Source: Pseudothermotoga_B sp051235805
GTDB taxonomy: Bacteria > Thermotogota > Thermotogae > Thermotogales > DSM-5069
DNA length: 64,000 nucleotides
Assembly: GCF_051235805.1 (NCBI RefSeq)
Contig: NZ_JBPNXV010000001.1
Coordinates: 1,488,001 to 1,552,000, forward strand
Reading direction: 5' to 3'
Made by a program: the position numbers and the translations under genes. Positions 17,957 to 27,263 of this stretch are shown here, one piece after another. How positions within the stretch are numbered: the first letter of the stretch is position 1; each line of letters starts with the position of its first letter. A model generated the notes under the pieces. It saw only the letters and a list, made by a program, of their open reading frames with translations. It did no database searches and had not been told where the DNA came from.

Positions 17957-19995
17957 AGATGAGAAAACGTTATCAGCTGGAGAATCTGCACTGTGCGAAC
18001 TGTGCCGCAAAGATAGAGAAAGCCCTGTCTCAGACAGAAGGCGTTAAGAAAGTGAGTTTGAACTTCACTCTCGGTACACTCGATATTGAAAGCGACCGCG
18101 AAGTGAATGTTGAAAAGATCATCCACTCAATCGAAAGCAACGTGAAAGTCTCTGAAAACGACAACAGAAAATTCTCTGAACTGATTTTGTTGTTAATGGC
18201 ATCTGTCTTGCTGGTTTCCTCCTTTGTTCTTCACCTATGGTATTTGGCTGTTTTTTCATACCTTCTGGTGGGTTATGATGTGCTGTTGAAAGCCTTTCGT
18301 AATCTCAGAAGGATAGCTGTTTTTGACGAGAATTTCCTTATGAGTATTGCAACGATTGGTGCTATCTTTTTGAAACAGTACGAAGAAGCTGCTGCTGTGA
18401 TGGTTCTGTACAAAATCGGTGAGTTACTACAGAATATGGCTGTGAATCGATCACGAAGATCTGTGAAAAAGCTCGTTGAGAGTATGCCAAAACATGCCTG
18501 GCTTGTTAAAGAAGATCATTTTGAAAAGGTTGATCCCAGAGATCTTGAAGTAGGGCAGATAATCTTGGTGAAGAGTGGTGAGAAAGCACCGGTAGATGGA
18601 GTTATCTTAGAAGGAAGTACCATTATCGACACTTCACCTCTGACTGGTGAATCTATGCCAAGATACGCAAGCGCCTCTGAAACCATACAGGCAGGAGTTA
18701 TAGTGAAAGGAGCACCTGTGAAACTGCGTGTTCTGAAGAATTTCGAAGATTCTTCAATGACGAATATACTCAGATTGGTAGAAAATGCCTCAGAAAGAAA
18801 AGCCAAGTCAGAGAAATTCATCACAACCTTTGCCAGATATTATACACCTGCCGTTGTTTTGCTGACAGTCTTCGTGTCCTTCATAGTGCCAATCCTCACA
18901 GCGCAGAGGATGAGTATTTGGATCAGTAGAGGTTTGATCTTGCTTGTGATCTCTTGTCCGTGCGCACTGGTATTAGCAGTGCCGTTGGCTTATTTTGCAG
19001 CGATTGGCAGACTTTCAAAGGAAGGCGTCTTGATTAAGGGATCAACCTTCATCGATACTCTTGCTGCTGTCAAGAATGTTGTCTTTGACAAGACAGGTAC
19101 TCTAACCAGCGGCGAATTCGAGATAACCAAGATAGAAAACACAAACGGTTATTCACAAGACGAAGTTTTGATGTATTCTGCGCATGCAGAGGTCAATTCA
19201 AACCATCCAGTTGCCAGATCTATTGTTAGATCGTCACAGAAGATCAACCATTCAGTTGTGAAAGATTTTCATGAACTCAGTGGCTTTGGTGTCAAATGTT
19301 CGGTGAATGGAAAGACAGTTCATGTCGGAAACGACAAATTTCTTCATCTTGAACAAATCCCACATCCGCAAACTGTGTGCAGTATGGATGCGGATTCTGC
19401 AGTGCACGTAGCTGTAGACAAGGAATATGCGGGTAATATTCAGCTCACCGAGAGACTCAAAGAAACCTCAATGTCAGCTGTGAAGAACCTTCAGCAAGAG
19501 GGCATAGATGTTTATATGCTCACGGGCGATAATGAAAAGAAGGCAGCAAGGATTTCGGAAAGACTAAGCCACATTAAGTACCACGCGCAGCTGCTCGCCC
19601 AAGACAAACTCACACTTTTGGAGGATAAGATAATGAAGACGGGGAAAACTGCCTACGTTGGCGATGGAATAAACGACACTCCGGCACTCGCGAGGGCAGA
19701 TGTTGGTATAGCGATGAATGGACTTGGAAACGATGCTGCCATAGAGATAGCAGATGTCGTAGTAATGAGCTCAGAGCCGATCAAGGTCGTGCAGTCAATA
19801 GAGGTTGCAAGATTCACAAGGAGAATTGTTTTGCAGAACATAATCTTTGCGATAGCAACAAAAGTCTTTTTCATTGTCCTTGCGATAGCTGGAAAAGCAA
19901 CGATGTGGGAAGGTGTTTTCGCAGACACCGGTGTAGCACTGCTGTGCACACTCAACTCAACAAGAATACTCTTCTTTAAAGGAAAGGTGGGTTGA
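17953..19995 (+). CDS. Heavy-metal P1B-type ATPase (Zn/Cd/Pb exporter type)
   Basis: 680-residue metal-exporting P-type ATPase. An N-terminal heavy-metal-associated domain has H13-C14-A-N-C17. Several membrane helices are followed by the TGES actuator loop, the CPC motif in ISCPCALVLAVP, the phosphorylated D379 in DKTGTLT, an NHP motif, and GDGINDTPALARADVGIAM. The last helix has DTGVALLCTLNSTRIL, where an Asp is typical of the Zn/Cd/Pb subgroup rather than Cu pumps. It is co-transcribed with the ArsR-type repressor and so most likely induced by the exported metal. Confidence 0.93.
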   Translation: MKMRKRYQLENLHCANCAAKIEKALSQTEGVKKVSLNFTLGTLDIESDREVNVEKIIHSIESNVKVSENDNRKFSELILLLMASVLLVSSFVLHLWYLAVFSYLLVGYDVLLKAFRNLRRIAVFDENFLMSIATIGAIFLKQYEEAAAVMVLYKIGELLQNMAVNRSRRSVKKLVESMPKHAWLVKEDHFEKVDPRDLEVGQIILVKSGEKAPVDGVILEGSTIIDTSPLTGESMPRYASASETIQAGVIVKGAPVKLRVLKNFEDSSMTNILRLVENASERKAKSEKFITTFARYYTPAVVLLTVFVSFIVPILTAQRMSIWISRGLILLVISCPCALVLAVPLAYFAAIGRLSKEGVLIKGSTFIDTLAAVKNVVFDKTGTLTSGEFEITKIENTNGYSQDEVLMYSAHAEVNSNHPVARSIVRSSQKINHSVVKDFHELSGFGVKCSVNGKTVHVGNDKFLHLEQIPHPQTVCSMDADSAVHVAVDKEYAGNIQLTERLKETSMSAVKNLQQEGIDVYMLTGDNEKKAARISERLSHIKYHAQLLAQDKLTLLEDKIMKTGKTAYVGDGINDTPALARADVGIAMNGLGNDAAIEIADVVVMSSEPIKVVQSIEVARFTRRIVLQNIIFAIATKVFFIVLAIAGKATMWEGVFADTGVALLCTLNSTRILFFKGKVG

Positions 19996-20007
19996 ACAGC
20001 CCACCTT
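19984..20007. terminator. Hairpin between convergent genes
   Basis: An 8-bp stem AAGGTGGG/CCCACCTT with an 8-nt loop spans the stop of the metal ATPase and the 3' end of the GH1 gene. No T-run follows on the plus strand. On the minus strand it is followed by TCCTTTAAAG, weakly T-rich. A bidirectional terminator is likely but not strong. Confidence 0.45.
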
Positions 20008-21476
20008 CAAACTCTCCATATATCGTAAGGTGATTTGAGATATCTGTAAAATCTTTCGCAACTGTTGTTCTTAACAATCTCTCTGAAGATAAAAAACGAT
20101 GGTCTTGGAACGAGTTGCTTTGTCTGGTAATCTGTTTCGGCAAGCCCAAAACGCATATGGTATCCTCTTGCCCATTCATAATTGTCAACGATCGACCAAT
20201 GTAAGTAACCAAGCACATTTATACCTTCTTCAATAGCCTTTTCTGTTGCGTAAAGGTGTCCAACCAAGTGGTATGGTCTGAGCCAATCTCTACAGTCAGC
20301 CACACCGTTCTCGCTCACGATTATGGGTAGTCTGTACCTGTTGTAGATCGATCTAAGAACTTTCAGAAGTCCTTCTGGGTATGTCTCCCAACCAAAATCG
20401 CTCACTGGTCTGGAATCTTTTGAGAAACCACCTGCAGGGCAGTTGTAACCGTATCCATCGACTATCGTCCATTCGAGCGAGAAGGCTCCCAGGTTGATCG
20501 CCGGTATTCTATCGATCATCGTTCTGGTGTAGTAGTTGATACCTATGAAATCTGTCTTATTCTTTAGATCTGACCGCTCCTGGAAAAACACTTTCCCGAA
20601 GATGACTGCATCTAAAAACAGGTAGTTCATCAGATAGGTCGCATTCTCTTCGATCTCTCTGTCCTTACCAACCGATTCATAGACAGATGCAGAGTAGATT
20701 ATTCCAACTGGTTTTTTGCTGAGAGATTTAATACAGTCGTACGCTCGTGCATGAGCTTGTGCCTGGTTCAAAAGACTCTTGATGTACAACTCGTGACTAA
20801 AGTAAGAGGGAGGAAAACCAAATCTGCTCATCACATACCCCATTTGGCTCACCACATTCGGTTCGTTCATTGTTGAATACATATCCACAAGATCGTCGAA
20901 CTTCCAGGCAACATAGCTTGCAAATTTCGCAAATTCCACAACGGTTCGATCGTCTGCCCACCCCATCTTCTCGGTCGCTTGACCTCTGTGAACGGCGATT
21001 GGATCGTGAATCCAGATAGGGAGCGTGAAATGAGATAAATTGAGTATAACCTTCAATCCTCGATCTCTCATGTCCTTCAAGATCTGTCTGTAATGTTCGA
21101 CAGCGTTTTTGTTCGCCAGATTTTCGAGTTTTTCAAGATCCTTTTGCGTCACTGAGACCTTTGTGATCCCGTTTTGATTTTCAACGCTGACTTGAACTTC
21201 GAAGGTTGGGTTTGGAAAGATTCTTGACCATTCTATGTTTGTTCTAAGTGCATTCATGCCAAAATCCACAGCAAGTTGGTGTAAGACGGGAAAATTATTC
21301 CAATAACCAACACCGTACTCTGGCAAATGTCCACTCACCGCACCCGTGATGAGATTTTCCGGTTCTCTTACCCAAACAAACCAGTCTGTATTAGGATCTA
21401 CATCTTCACCTGCATAGCCCATCTCTACCTGGAAACCAGCCATCGATGCACCGAACAAAAAGTCTTTTGGAAACAT
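20007..21476 (-). CDS. Archaeal-type GH1 beta-glycosidase
   Basis: 489 residues, the same length as the Sulfolobus solfataricus beta-glycosidase LacS, and similar to it along its whole length as I recall that sequence. Shared features include the N-terminal FGASMAGFQVEMG and NTDWFVWV, then YSTMNEPNVV and SKKPVGIIY. The acid/base Glu is E205 in NEP and the nucleophile is E389 in SENG. It is probably cytoplasmic and cleaves beta-glucosides and beta-galactosides. It is the last gene of an operon after an MFS permease (4-nt gap), which may import its substrate. The archaeal-like sequence suggests lateral transfer. Confidence 0.93.
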   Translation of the reverse strand: MFPKDFLFGASMAGFQVEMGYAGEDVDPNTDWFVWVREPENLITGAVSGHLPEYGVGYWNNFPVLHQLAVDFGMNALRTNIEWSRIFPNPTFEVQVSVENQNGITKVSVTQKDLEKLENLANKNAVEHYRQILKDMRDRGLKVILNLSHFTLPIWIHDPIAVHRGQATEKMGWADDRTVVEFAKFASYVAWKFDDLVDMYSTMNEPNVVSQMGYVMSRFGFPPSYFSHELYIKSLLNQAQAHARAYDCIKSLSKKPVGIIYSASVYESVGKDREIEENATYLMNYLFLDAVIFGKVFFQERSDLKNKTDFIGINYYTRTMIDRIPAINLGAFSLEWTIVDGYGYNCPAGGFSKDSRPVSDFGWETYPEGLLKVLRSIYNRYRLPIIVSENGVADCRDWLRPYHLVGHLYATEKAIEEGINVLGYLHWSIVDNYEWARGYHMRFGLAETDYQTKQLVPRPSFFIFREIVKNNSCERFYRYLKSPYDIWRV

Positions 21477-21480
21477 GAAC

Positions 21481-22764
21481 TTACCCCCTTTCTCTTAGAG
21501 CAATCATCTTTTGCTCGAGTGATTGCACGTCTTTTGCAAAGTACAGAGCTAACAAAAACAAGAAAATCGAACACCCAAACCAAAAGTACGCCGATACCTT
21601 CATCGCCGCGCCAAGAGAACCGAGTAACACAGACAGAGAACCACCGATCCATCTACCAACACCGGTTCCAAGAGAGTCTGTGAGGTTGAAGATCGAGAAG
21701 ATTCGTCCTCGATCCTGCGGTTCGTTGACGTTCAAAAGCATGAACTTCACATTTGCACCGGTGAGGCTGTCCATCAAAGCTGCAGCTAAACCGAGCATTC
21801 CAAGAATCAAAAGCCCCTTTGACCCCACAGCAGAATAGTCTATAGTGAGAACTGTGAGCCAAACTCCAAGTGCAGTAGTGGTTGCACAGAAAATCGGCAC
21901 GGATGGTTTTGATATCTTGTACAGTCTTGCTCCTACCCAGCCACCTATGATCGTACCTAAGATGTTCCCGATCCCAAAGATCAGGAAGATGACTGTAGCT
22001 GTCTCCACGGACAAATTCCTCTCTCTGCGAAAGTACTCGACCAGGAAATACGGTATAGCTCCCCAGGGAACCGTTCCAAGGATACCTTGAAGGAAAAGAA
22101 GGAGGTTTGTCTTGATCGTTACCAATTTGGCGTAATCTTCGAGCTTGGGTAACTTGGGGTAGCTATAACCAGCCTGAACGAGCTCACCTATTCCTTTTTC
22201 AAAAGCGCCGCGTTTCGGCTCTTTCAACACGAAGAATGCGATCAACGCGAGTACCACATTTGGCAGTGAAACCAAGATGAAAGGAATTCTCCAGCCAAAG
22301 GTAGAACCCAAGAAACCTCCGACGATCATCCCTAAGATTGAACCGACAGAGATCGCAGATGCCAAGAGGGCTACCACTTTTCCTCTGCTCACCTCGTCAA
22401 ACATGTCCCCCACAAGAGAATAGACTATAGGAAAACTCGCACCAACACCGATTCCCGTCAGCACACGCCAGAAGAAGAGCTGACCAAAGGATGTAGAAAA
22501 GGCGGTCATGAAACAAGGAATTTCTCCGACAAGAATGGAGTAGATCAAAAGGTTTTTTCGGTTGTACTTGTCGGACAAATAGCCCCATACAAGGCTTATG
22601 AGAGCACCAACAACTGTGAAAAGCGCCCCGACGAAACCTATGTGGGCGTCGGTTACGTTGAACTCTTCTTCTATCATTCCTATAGTTGGGGACATAACCA
22701 TTTGATCGGCATTCAAAAGCACCATCAGTATTACCAAAAAGAAGACAGAAAGTGTCGTTTTCAC
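21481..22764 (-). CDS. MFS permease
   Basis: 427 residues with about twelve hydrophobic segments. The MFS motif GYLSDKYNRKN follows helix 2, and a related DRGR-type loop lies in the second half. The start is GTG at 22764 with GGGGAGGTGA upstream. It precedes the GH1 gene by 4 nt, so it may carry the glycoside cut by that enzyme, or export a product. The family is broad and the substrate is not readable from sequence. Confidence 0.9.
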   Translation of the reverse strand: MKTTLSVFFLVILMVLLNADQMVMSPTIGMIEEEFNVTDAHIGFVGALFTVVGALISLVWGYLSDKYNRKNLLIYSILVGEIPCFMTAFSTSFGQLFFWRVLTGIGVGASFPIVYSLVGDMFDEVSRGKVVALLASAISVGSILGMIVGGFLGSTFGWRIPFILVSLPNVVLALIAFFVLKEPKRGAFEKGIGELVQAGYSYPKLPKLEDYAKLVTIKTNLLLFLQGILGTVPWGAIPYFLVEYFRRERNLSVETATVIFLIFGIGNILGTIIGGWVGARLYKISKPSVPIFCATTTALGVWLTVLTIDYSAVGSKGLLILGMLGLAAALMDSLTGANVKFMLLNVNEPQDRGRIFSIFNLTDSLGTGVGRWIGGSLSVLLGSLGAAMKVSAYFWFGCSIFLFLLALYFAKDVQSLEQKMIALRERG

Positions 22765-22785
22765 ATCGTCACCTCCCCAGAATGA

Positions 22786-23607
22786 TCATCTCAAAAAAAG
22801 TGCCAGCACGATGACACCAGTACCAACCACTTTGAAGATCCCAACAGGTTCTGACAAAACCAAGAACGCAAGAAAACTTGCAACTGCTGGTTTCAAATAA
22901 AACACGATACTCGTTCGAGTTGGCCCGAGTTTCTCCATGGCTTTGAAATAAGTGACATACGCAAGCCCTGTTACACAGACACCGGCGTAGAGTAAGATCA
23001 TCCATTGCCCGATGTTGATGACTGGAAATCTCAGATTGTTGGTGACAAAGAGCAGGACACCGTAAACAAGACCCGCTGAGAGAATTGAAACCGCTGTGGC
23101 GTTCAGCGAACCATATTTGAGTGTGAAATCCCTCATCAGTACAATATAAAGGGCAAAGGTTATCGCCGCACCGATTCCACATATCAGACCAACTAAACTA
23201 TCGCCTTCAAGCCTGCCATAAGAGAGTACCAAAACTCCTATTAACCCTATAAAAACACTTAGAATTCTCTTGAAATCGAGTTTTTCTTTTCCAAGCAGCA
23301 ATGAAAAAACACTCACGAACAAAGGATTTGTAGCCACAAGTGTCGCTGCCGTTGAAGCATTTGAGAACTTCACAGAGAGTTGTAAAAGGGACATCGACAA
23401 AACACCGTTAATTGAACCTATGATAGAAATCAACATCATGTCTCTTGGGGCAATTCTTTTACGAGCGAAGACGAGTAGAAAGATTCCACCCACGAGAAAT
23501 CTGAAAAAGGTGAGGAAAAAAGGATCGACTTGACTCATCAAAGGTTTGGTGAGAACTTCCATAGATGACCAAAACAAAAGTGTTGCCACCAGATAAAAAT
23601 AGACCAA
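22786..23607 (-). CDS. EamA-type DMT-superfamily transporter
   Basis: About 273 residues, ten predicted membrane helices and two EamA repeats (each near 130 residues), with a LGPTRTSIVFYLKPAVASFLA stretch in the second repeat typical of the drug/metabolite transporter group. The start is set at the TTG at 23607, 8 nt after AAAAGGAG. An upstream ATG at 23649 would overlap the preceding gene and lacks a ribosome binding site. The transported molecule is unknown. It lies between the HD-GYP gene and the MFS gene in one operon. Confidence 0.88.
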   Translation of the reverse strand: MVYFYLVATLLFWSSMEVLTKPLMSQVDPFFLTFFRFLVGGIFLLVFARKRIAPRDMMLISIIGSINGVLSMSLLQLSVKFSNASTAATLVATNPLFVSVFSLLLGKEKLDFKRILSVFIGLIGVLVLSYGRLEGDSLVGLICGIGAAITFALYIVLMRDFTLKYGSLNATAVSILSAGLVYGVLLFVTNNLRFPVINIGQWMILLYAGVCVTGLAYVTYFKAMEKLGPTRTSIVFYLKPAVASFLAFLVLSEPVGIFKVVGTGVIVLALFLR

Positions 23608-23623
23608 AGTGCTCACTCCTTTT

Positions 23624-25594
23624 CTATGACTCTTTGAGTATGTCAACAAATGTATTCACAATCAGTGGATCAAACTGAGTGCCTGCGTTTCTCTTCAGTT
23701 CTTCAATCGCCTGTTGATCTGATAACGCCCTTCGGTATGGTCTATCACTTGTCATTGCATCATATGCATCCACAACGGCTATAATTCGTGATTCAATCGG
23801 TATCTGCTCTGCTTTTAATCCATCTGGATACCCGTTCCCATCAAACCTTTCATGGTGATGTCTCACGATCTTTGCCAGTTCGTCAAGCCCAGCTTTCGCA
23901 AGCAATTCAGAAGCGATGGTCGGGTGTACTTTTACCATTTCATACTCTTCTGGTGAAAGCTTTGATGGTTTACACAAAATCTCTCTTGGAATCGCTATCT
24001 TACCAATATCGTGAACGAGGCTTGCCCAGTAGACTTTTTCGACGCTCTCATCCCTTGAGAGTAGGCGTTGAGCAATCTTAGTTGCATACTCACTTGTTCG
24101 ACTTGAATGAACAGCAGTGTAAGATTCATGGTAATTCAAAACAGTCAGCAAGACATCGCTGATCTTCCTGAAGAAGTTCCTCTGACGTTCTTCGTACTCT
24201 TTCATCTTCATGAAAACTTTAGTGATATTCAGTGTTGCCTTTACCAGTTCGATAATCTCTCCCTCTAAGGGAAGCTCTCTATGGTTGAAAAGCATGAGGT
24301 GGCTTTTATCTTCTGAAGCAAGGCAGATCGTCTCATAGACCCTGTTGTTGAAGGTGATTTCAATTTGACTTGGGATATTTTGAAACCTACCGATGGGGAG
24401 AGTTTGACTTCTTTGCATTCTCTTCACACTTATGAACTCCATTCCATTGTCTTTGATTCGCCCGTAACAGATATCCCCGTGCACATAAACAGCCGAGCAA
24501 TCCGGCACTATCGACCTTACAAGCAGTAGAAACTTCAAGAAAAACTCCTCATCACTTGTGACAGCAGCTATTTGACCAAAGAGATCAATTGAATGATTGA
24601 ACCTCTGCACAGTTGTTCTAAGCCCTTCAAACATCATTTCCAGTTCTTTGTTCAATCTTTCAAGCTCCTCAGCTTGAGCACTGATTTCCTCATTCGCCGC
24701 GAGAAGTTCTTCCTTCTTCTCTTCGATTTCTTTTACGCTCTTACCCAACTGTTCTGTACGCGTTGCAACTGCTTTTCTCAGCAGAAATACCCAAAGCAAG
24801 AATATCAAGATGACAATACCCGATGAGATCAACATGAACAACAACCACAATGGCAACACTCTTTTCTCTTCATGTGTTCCAAGATAGCGGCTGAGCAAGA
24901 GGCTGTAATTGGACTGATCTGATTTCATCTTTGACAAATATCTATCAAATGCCTCTATGAGCATTTGGCTTTTCTCTGTGTTCTTTGTGAAAGCAAATCT
25001 GAGCTCTACCGGGGAAAAGACTATACCACTCATCTGAAGGGAGTAACGTGGAACATTTTTCTGGGCGAAGATCCTGCTGACAACGCAAAGATCGGCCATA
25101 TCTTTCTGAACGGCTTGAAGCGCTTTTTCGTAATCTTCTACGTTAAAGTACCGAACCGTTAGTTTGAAATCTTCGATCTGTCTTTTCAGAGATTCGGCGT
25201 AAACATCACCAACCATGACAGCAATGATCTTGTTTTGTAGGTCTAAAAGAGAGTTCACAGCCTTTTTGGCGCATAGAACTCCCCAGTTGATTATCACAGC
25301 TTGATTGTTGAAATCAAAGATCTCCGCTCGACTTTGTGTGTACGCTATAGCCGTCAGCAAATCTATCTGACCATCTTTGAGTTGTTCTACTAACCAGGAG
25401 AACTCACCGAAAACATATTGAACTTCCCAGTTGTTCTGCAGAGCCACTTGCTCAACGATCTCGGCATACAAACCAGATGCCTTTTGATTTTCAAAATCTA
25501 TCAAAGGAGGATTGTGATAAACCCCCACCTTTATGGTGATTGAGAGGCATAAAGAAGAGATCAAAAGCAGCAAGAAACTCAACAACCGCATCAA
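23624..25594 (-). CDS. Ligand-sensing membrane HD-GYP phosphodiesterase
   Basis: 656 residues in three parts. A signal peptide is followed by a periplasmic family 3 solute-binding domain (about 20-240, starting IKVGVYHNPPLIDF). A transmembrane helix near 250-272 is followed by a coiled coil (about 275-325) and a middle domain. A C-terminal HD-GYP domain contains H528-D529 in LVHDIGK, HHERFDGNGYPDGL, and DAYDAMTSDRPYR. HD-GYP proteins hydrolyse cyclic di-GMP. The enzyme should therefore couple binding of an external amino acid or sugar-like ligand to second-messenger breakdown. It is the first gene of the operon leading to the beta-glycosidase. The start is TTG 25594 or ATG 25591; GGGGG upstream fits either. 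Confidence 0.93.
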   Translation of the reverse strand: MMRLLSFLLLLISSLCLSITIKVGVYHNPPLIDFENQKASGLYAEIVEQVALQNNWEVQYVFGEFSWLVEQLKDGQIDLLTAIAYTQSRAEIFDFNNQAVIINWGVLCAKKAVNSLLDLQNKIIAVMVGDVYAESLKRQIEDFKLTVRYFNVEDYEKALQAVQKDMADLCVVSRIFAQKNVPRYSLQMSGIVFSPVELRFAFTKNTEKSQMLIEAFDRYLSKMKSDQSNYSLLLSRYLGTHEEKRVLPLWLLFMLISSGIVILIFLLWVFLLRKAVATRTEQLGKSVKEIEEKKEELLAANEEISAQAEELERLNKELEMMFEGLRTTVQRFNHSIDLFGQIAAVTSDEEFFLKFLLLVRSIVPDCSAVYVHGDICYGRIKDNGMEFISVKRMQRSQTLPIGRFQNIPSQIEITFNNRVYETICLASEDKSHLMLFNHRELPLEGEIIELVKATLNITKVFMKMKEYEERQRNFFRKISDVLLTVLNYHESYTAVHSSRTSEYATKIAQRLLSRDESVEKVYWASLVHDIGKIAIPREILCKPSKLSPEEYEMVKVHPTIASELLAKAGLDELAKIVRHHHERFDGNGYPDGLKAEQIPIESRIIAVVDAYDAMTSDRPYRRALSDQQAIEELKRNAGTQFDPLIVNTFVDILKES

Positions 25595-25655
25595 TTTTAT
25601 CCCCCAGAGTCGAACCTTTTCTAAGAGATTATAACATCGTGATCTGTCGAGAAGG

Positions 25656-25684
25656 AGGACAGGATAAAAATATCAGAGTATAAT
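25656..25684 (+). promoter_or_regulatory. Promoter of the S4-domain gene
   Basis: AGGACA, a 17-nt spacer and a perfect TATAAT at 25679-25684, giving a start near 25691 and a short leader before the GTG at 25705. Confidence 0.45.
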
Positions 25685-25704
25685 TTACGATTGAGGGATG
25701 AAAG

Positions 25705-25938
25705 GTGAGAATCGACAAGTACCTCAAAACAACAGGACTCATAAAGAGACGAGTAGTCGCACAACAGATGTTGTCACACGGAAAGATCTTGGTGAACAAC
25801 AGAGAGGTCAAGCCGTCGTACGAGATCAAGGTAGGAGACATTTTGAAGATCATACATCCTTTTAAGGAAATCACCGTTCGTGTTGTTTCAGATTCCGAAT
25901 ACGAGATACTCAGTCAATCAAGAATCCAGAATTTCTAA
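25705..25938 (+). CDS. Small S4-domain RNA-binding protein (RqcP/Hsp15-like)
   Basis: 77 residues, almost entirely one S4 domain: RIDKYLKTTGLIKRRVVAQQ, then GKILVNNREVKPSYEIKVGD. Stand-alone S4 proteins of this size (RqcP/YlmH/Hsp15 group) bind 50S subunits or tRNA and help rescue stalled ribosomes. The start is GTG at 25705. The 3' end overlaps the convergent birA gene by 21 nt. Confidence 0.9.
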   Translation: MRIDKYLKTTGLIKRRVVAQQMLSHGKILVNNREVKPSYEIKVGDILKIIHPFKEITVRVVSDSEYEILSQSRIQNF

Positions 25939-26631
25939 GGAACTTACCGAGAGTTCTTGCCCTTCTGTGAGTATGTGTATTTTGTCGTCTTCTATTCTCA
26001 CAATCTTGCCTGTTTTCACCTGATCTTCGTAAATGAAGGATACCTCCATTCCTTCTTTTTGTAACAGTAAACCTTTCCACACTCTTGTCAGAGCTTCGGG
26101 TTTACTCCAATAACGTTTCAGTAATTGATTGACCTGCTTTAAAATCATTTTCAATAATACCTTTAGATCGAAAGTTCGAGAAAGGATTTGAGAAAGAGCT
26201 ATCGCCTTATATTTCAGTTCCTTAGGGATGTCGTTGTTCACATTAATTCCTATACCCACGATAACGGCTCTCAGAGTGTTTTCTTCAAAGATACCTTCAG
26301 TCAAGATACCTGCCAGCTTCTTTTTGTCGTAGTATAGATCGTTGGGCCACTTGATCCTCACATCAATCTTCATAGAGCTGAGAGCTCTAACGATTGCCAC
26401 AGAACAGAGTTTTGTGAAAAAAATTGGTTTGATCTGCTTTCTGGGTTTGAAAAGCACTGAAAACCACAATCCCCCCTCTGGTGAATGCCAGAATCTGTTG
26501 TACCTACCTCTGCCTGCGCTCTGATACTCTGCAACAACAACGGTCCCATTTGGCAACCTCTGCCAGTTCTCTTTCAAAAATTGATTGGTCGACGGTAAAG
26601 CTGCTACCCAGATAGTTCTTTCGCCAATCAT
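25918..26631 (-). CDS. birA: Biotin--[acetyl-CoA-carboxylase] ligase
   Basis: 237-residue biotin protein ligase of the short form, without the DNA-binding domain that makes E. coli BirA a repressor. The biotin/ATP site motif SAGRGRYNRFWHSPEGGLWFS is present, followed by RIKWPNDLYYDKKKLAGIL and VVGIGINVN. A C-terminal SH3-like domain covers the last 45 residues. It overlaps the upstream DUF3307 gene by 4 nt and is the last gene of the long minus-strand operon. Confidence 0.95.
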   Translation of the reverse strand: MIGERTIWVAALPSTNQFLKENWQRLPNGTVVVAEYQSAGRGRYNRFWHSPEGGLWFSVLFKPRKQIKPIFFTKLCSVAIVRALSSMKIDVRIKWPNDLYYDKKKLAGILTEGIFEENTLRAVIVGIGINVNNDIPKELKYKAIALSQILSRTFDLKVLLKMILKQVNQLLKRYWSKPEALTRVWKGLLLQKEGMEVSFIYEDQVKTGKIVRIEDDKIHILTEGQELSVSSLEILDS

Positions 26632-27263
26632 CTATAGAGCATCCACTTCCACAAGAAGCTTATAACAACTGCGCTGACTGGACTAATCCACCATGTGTGG
26701 TTGACCTTCTTAACAAATATCAATCTGTACAAAAAGGCAATGACGATACTTGCAACAACAAAGAGTGGCTTAGAAGCCAGGAGGAAAACAAAGACAGCCA
26801 ATCTTTCAGATATACCGTCCACATCTGGCAGAAATTCATCTGCTGGATAGTAGTTTCGAAAGACATAGGTGATACCTACAGACACAACGCTCATCCCCAT
26901 CAGGTACATAACAAACTCGGGTGAGAGATATGAGCTTTGAAGAGAGCCAATACACAACAGGTTTGCAATAAGCGCCAAGACAATTCCAGATAACTCAACA
27001 AGATCGACGATTTTCCTTTTCTTTTCACGATACCATTTCACCCGTAGAAGGTCAAGAATGCTGTGGAAAAGTAAGAAGACAACCAAAATCACAATGCCTG
27101 TCGAAGACTTTAACAACGTATCAAAGGTGAAGGCGAGGATTGCCAAAGCTGACCAGATTATATGTCCAACTAACTTGGTACCGGAATAGGTTCTGATCTT
27201 TGCGTTATTGGTAAAAGCGTGATCAGCCACGACGTGACCGAGTAAAACGTTCAGTGGTAACAT
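26628..27263 (-). CDS. DUF3307-type integral membrane protein
   Basis: 211 residues from the ATG at 27263, chosen because AGGAGGTG stands 8 nt upstream; the longer frame has no ribosome binding site. The N-terminus LLGHVVADHAFTNNAKI fits the DUF3307 signature (conserved HxxADF/H-like motif), followed by five or six membrane helices and a basic loop. Function is unknown. It overlaps the glycosyltransferase gene by 41 nt and birA by 4 nt. Confidence 0.8.
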   Translation of the reverse strand: MLPLNVLLGHVVADHAFTNNAKIRTYSGTKLVGHIIWSALAILAFTFDTLLKSSTGIVILVVFLLFHSILDLLRVKWYREKKRKIVDLVELSGIVLALIANLLCIGSLQSSYLSPEFVMYLMGMSVVSVGITYVFRNYYPADEFLPDVDGISERLAVFVFLLASKPLFVVASIVIAFLYRLIFVKKVNHTWWISPVSAVVISFLWKWMLYR

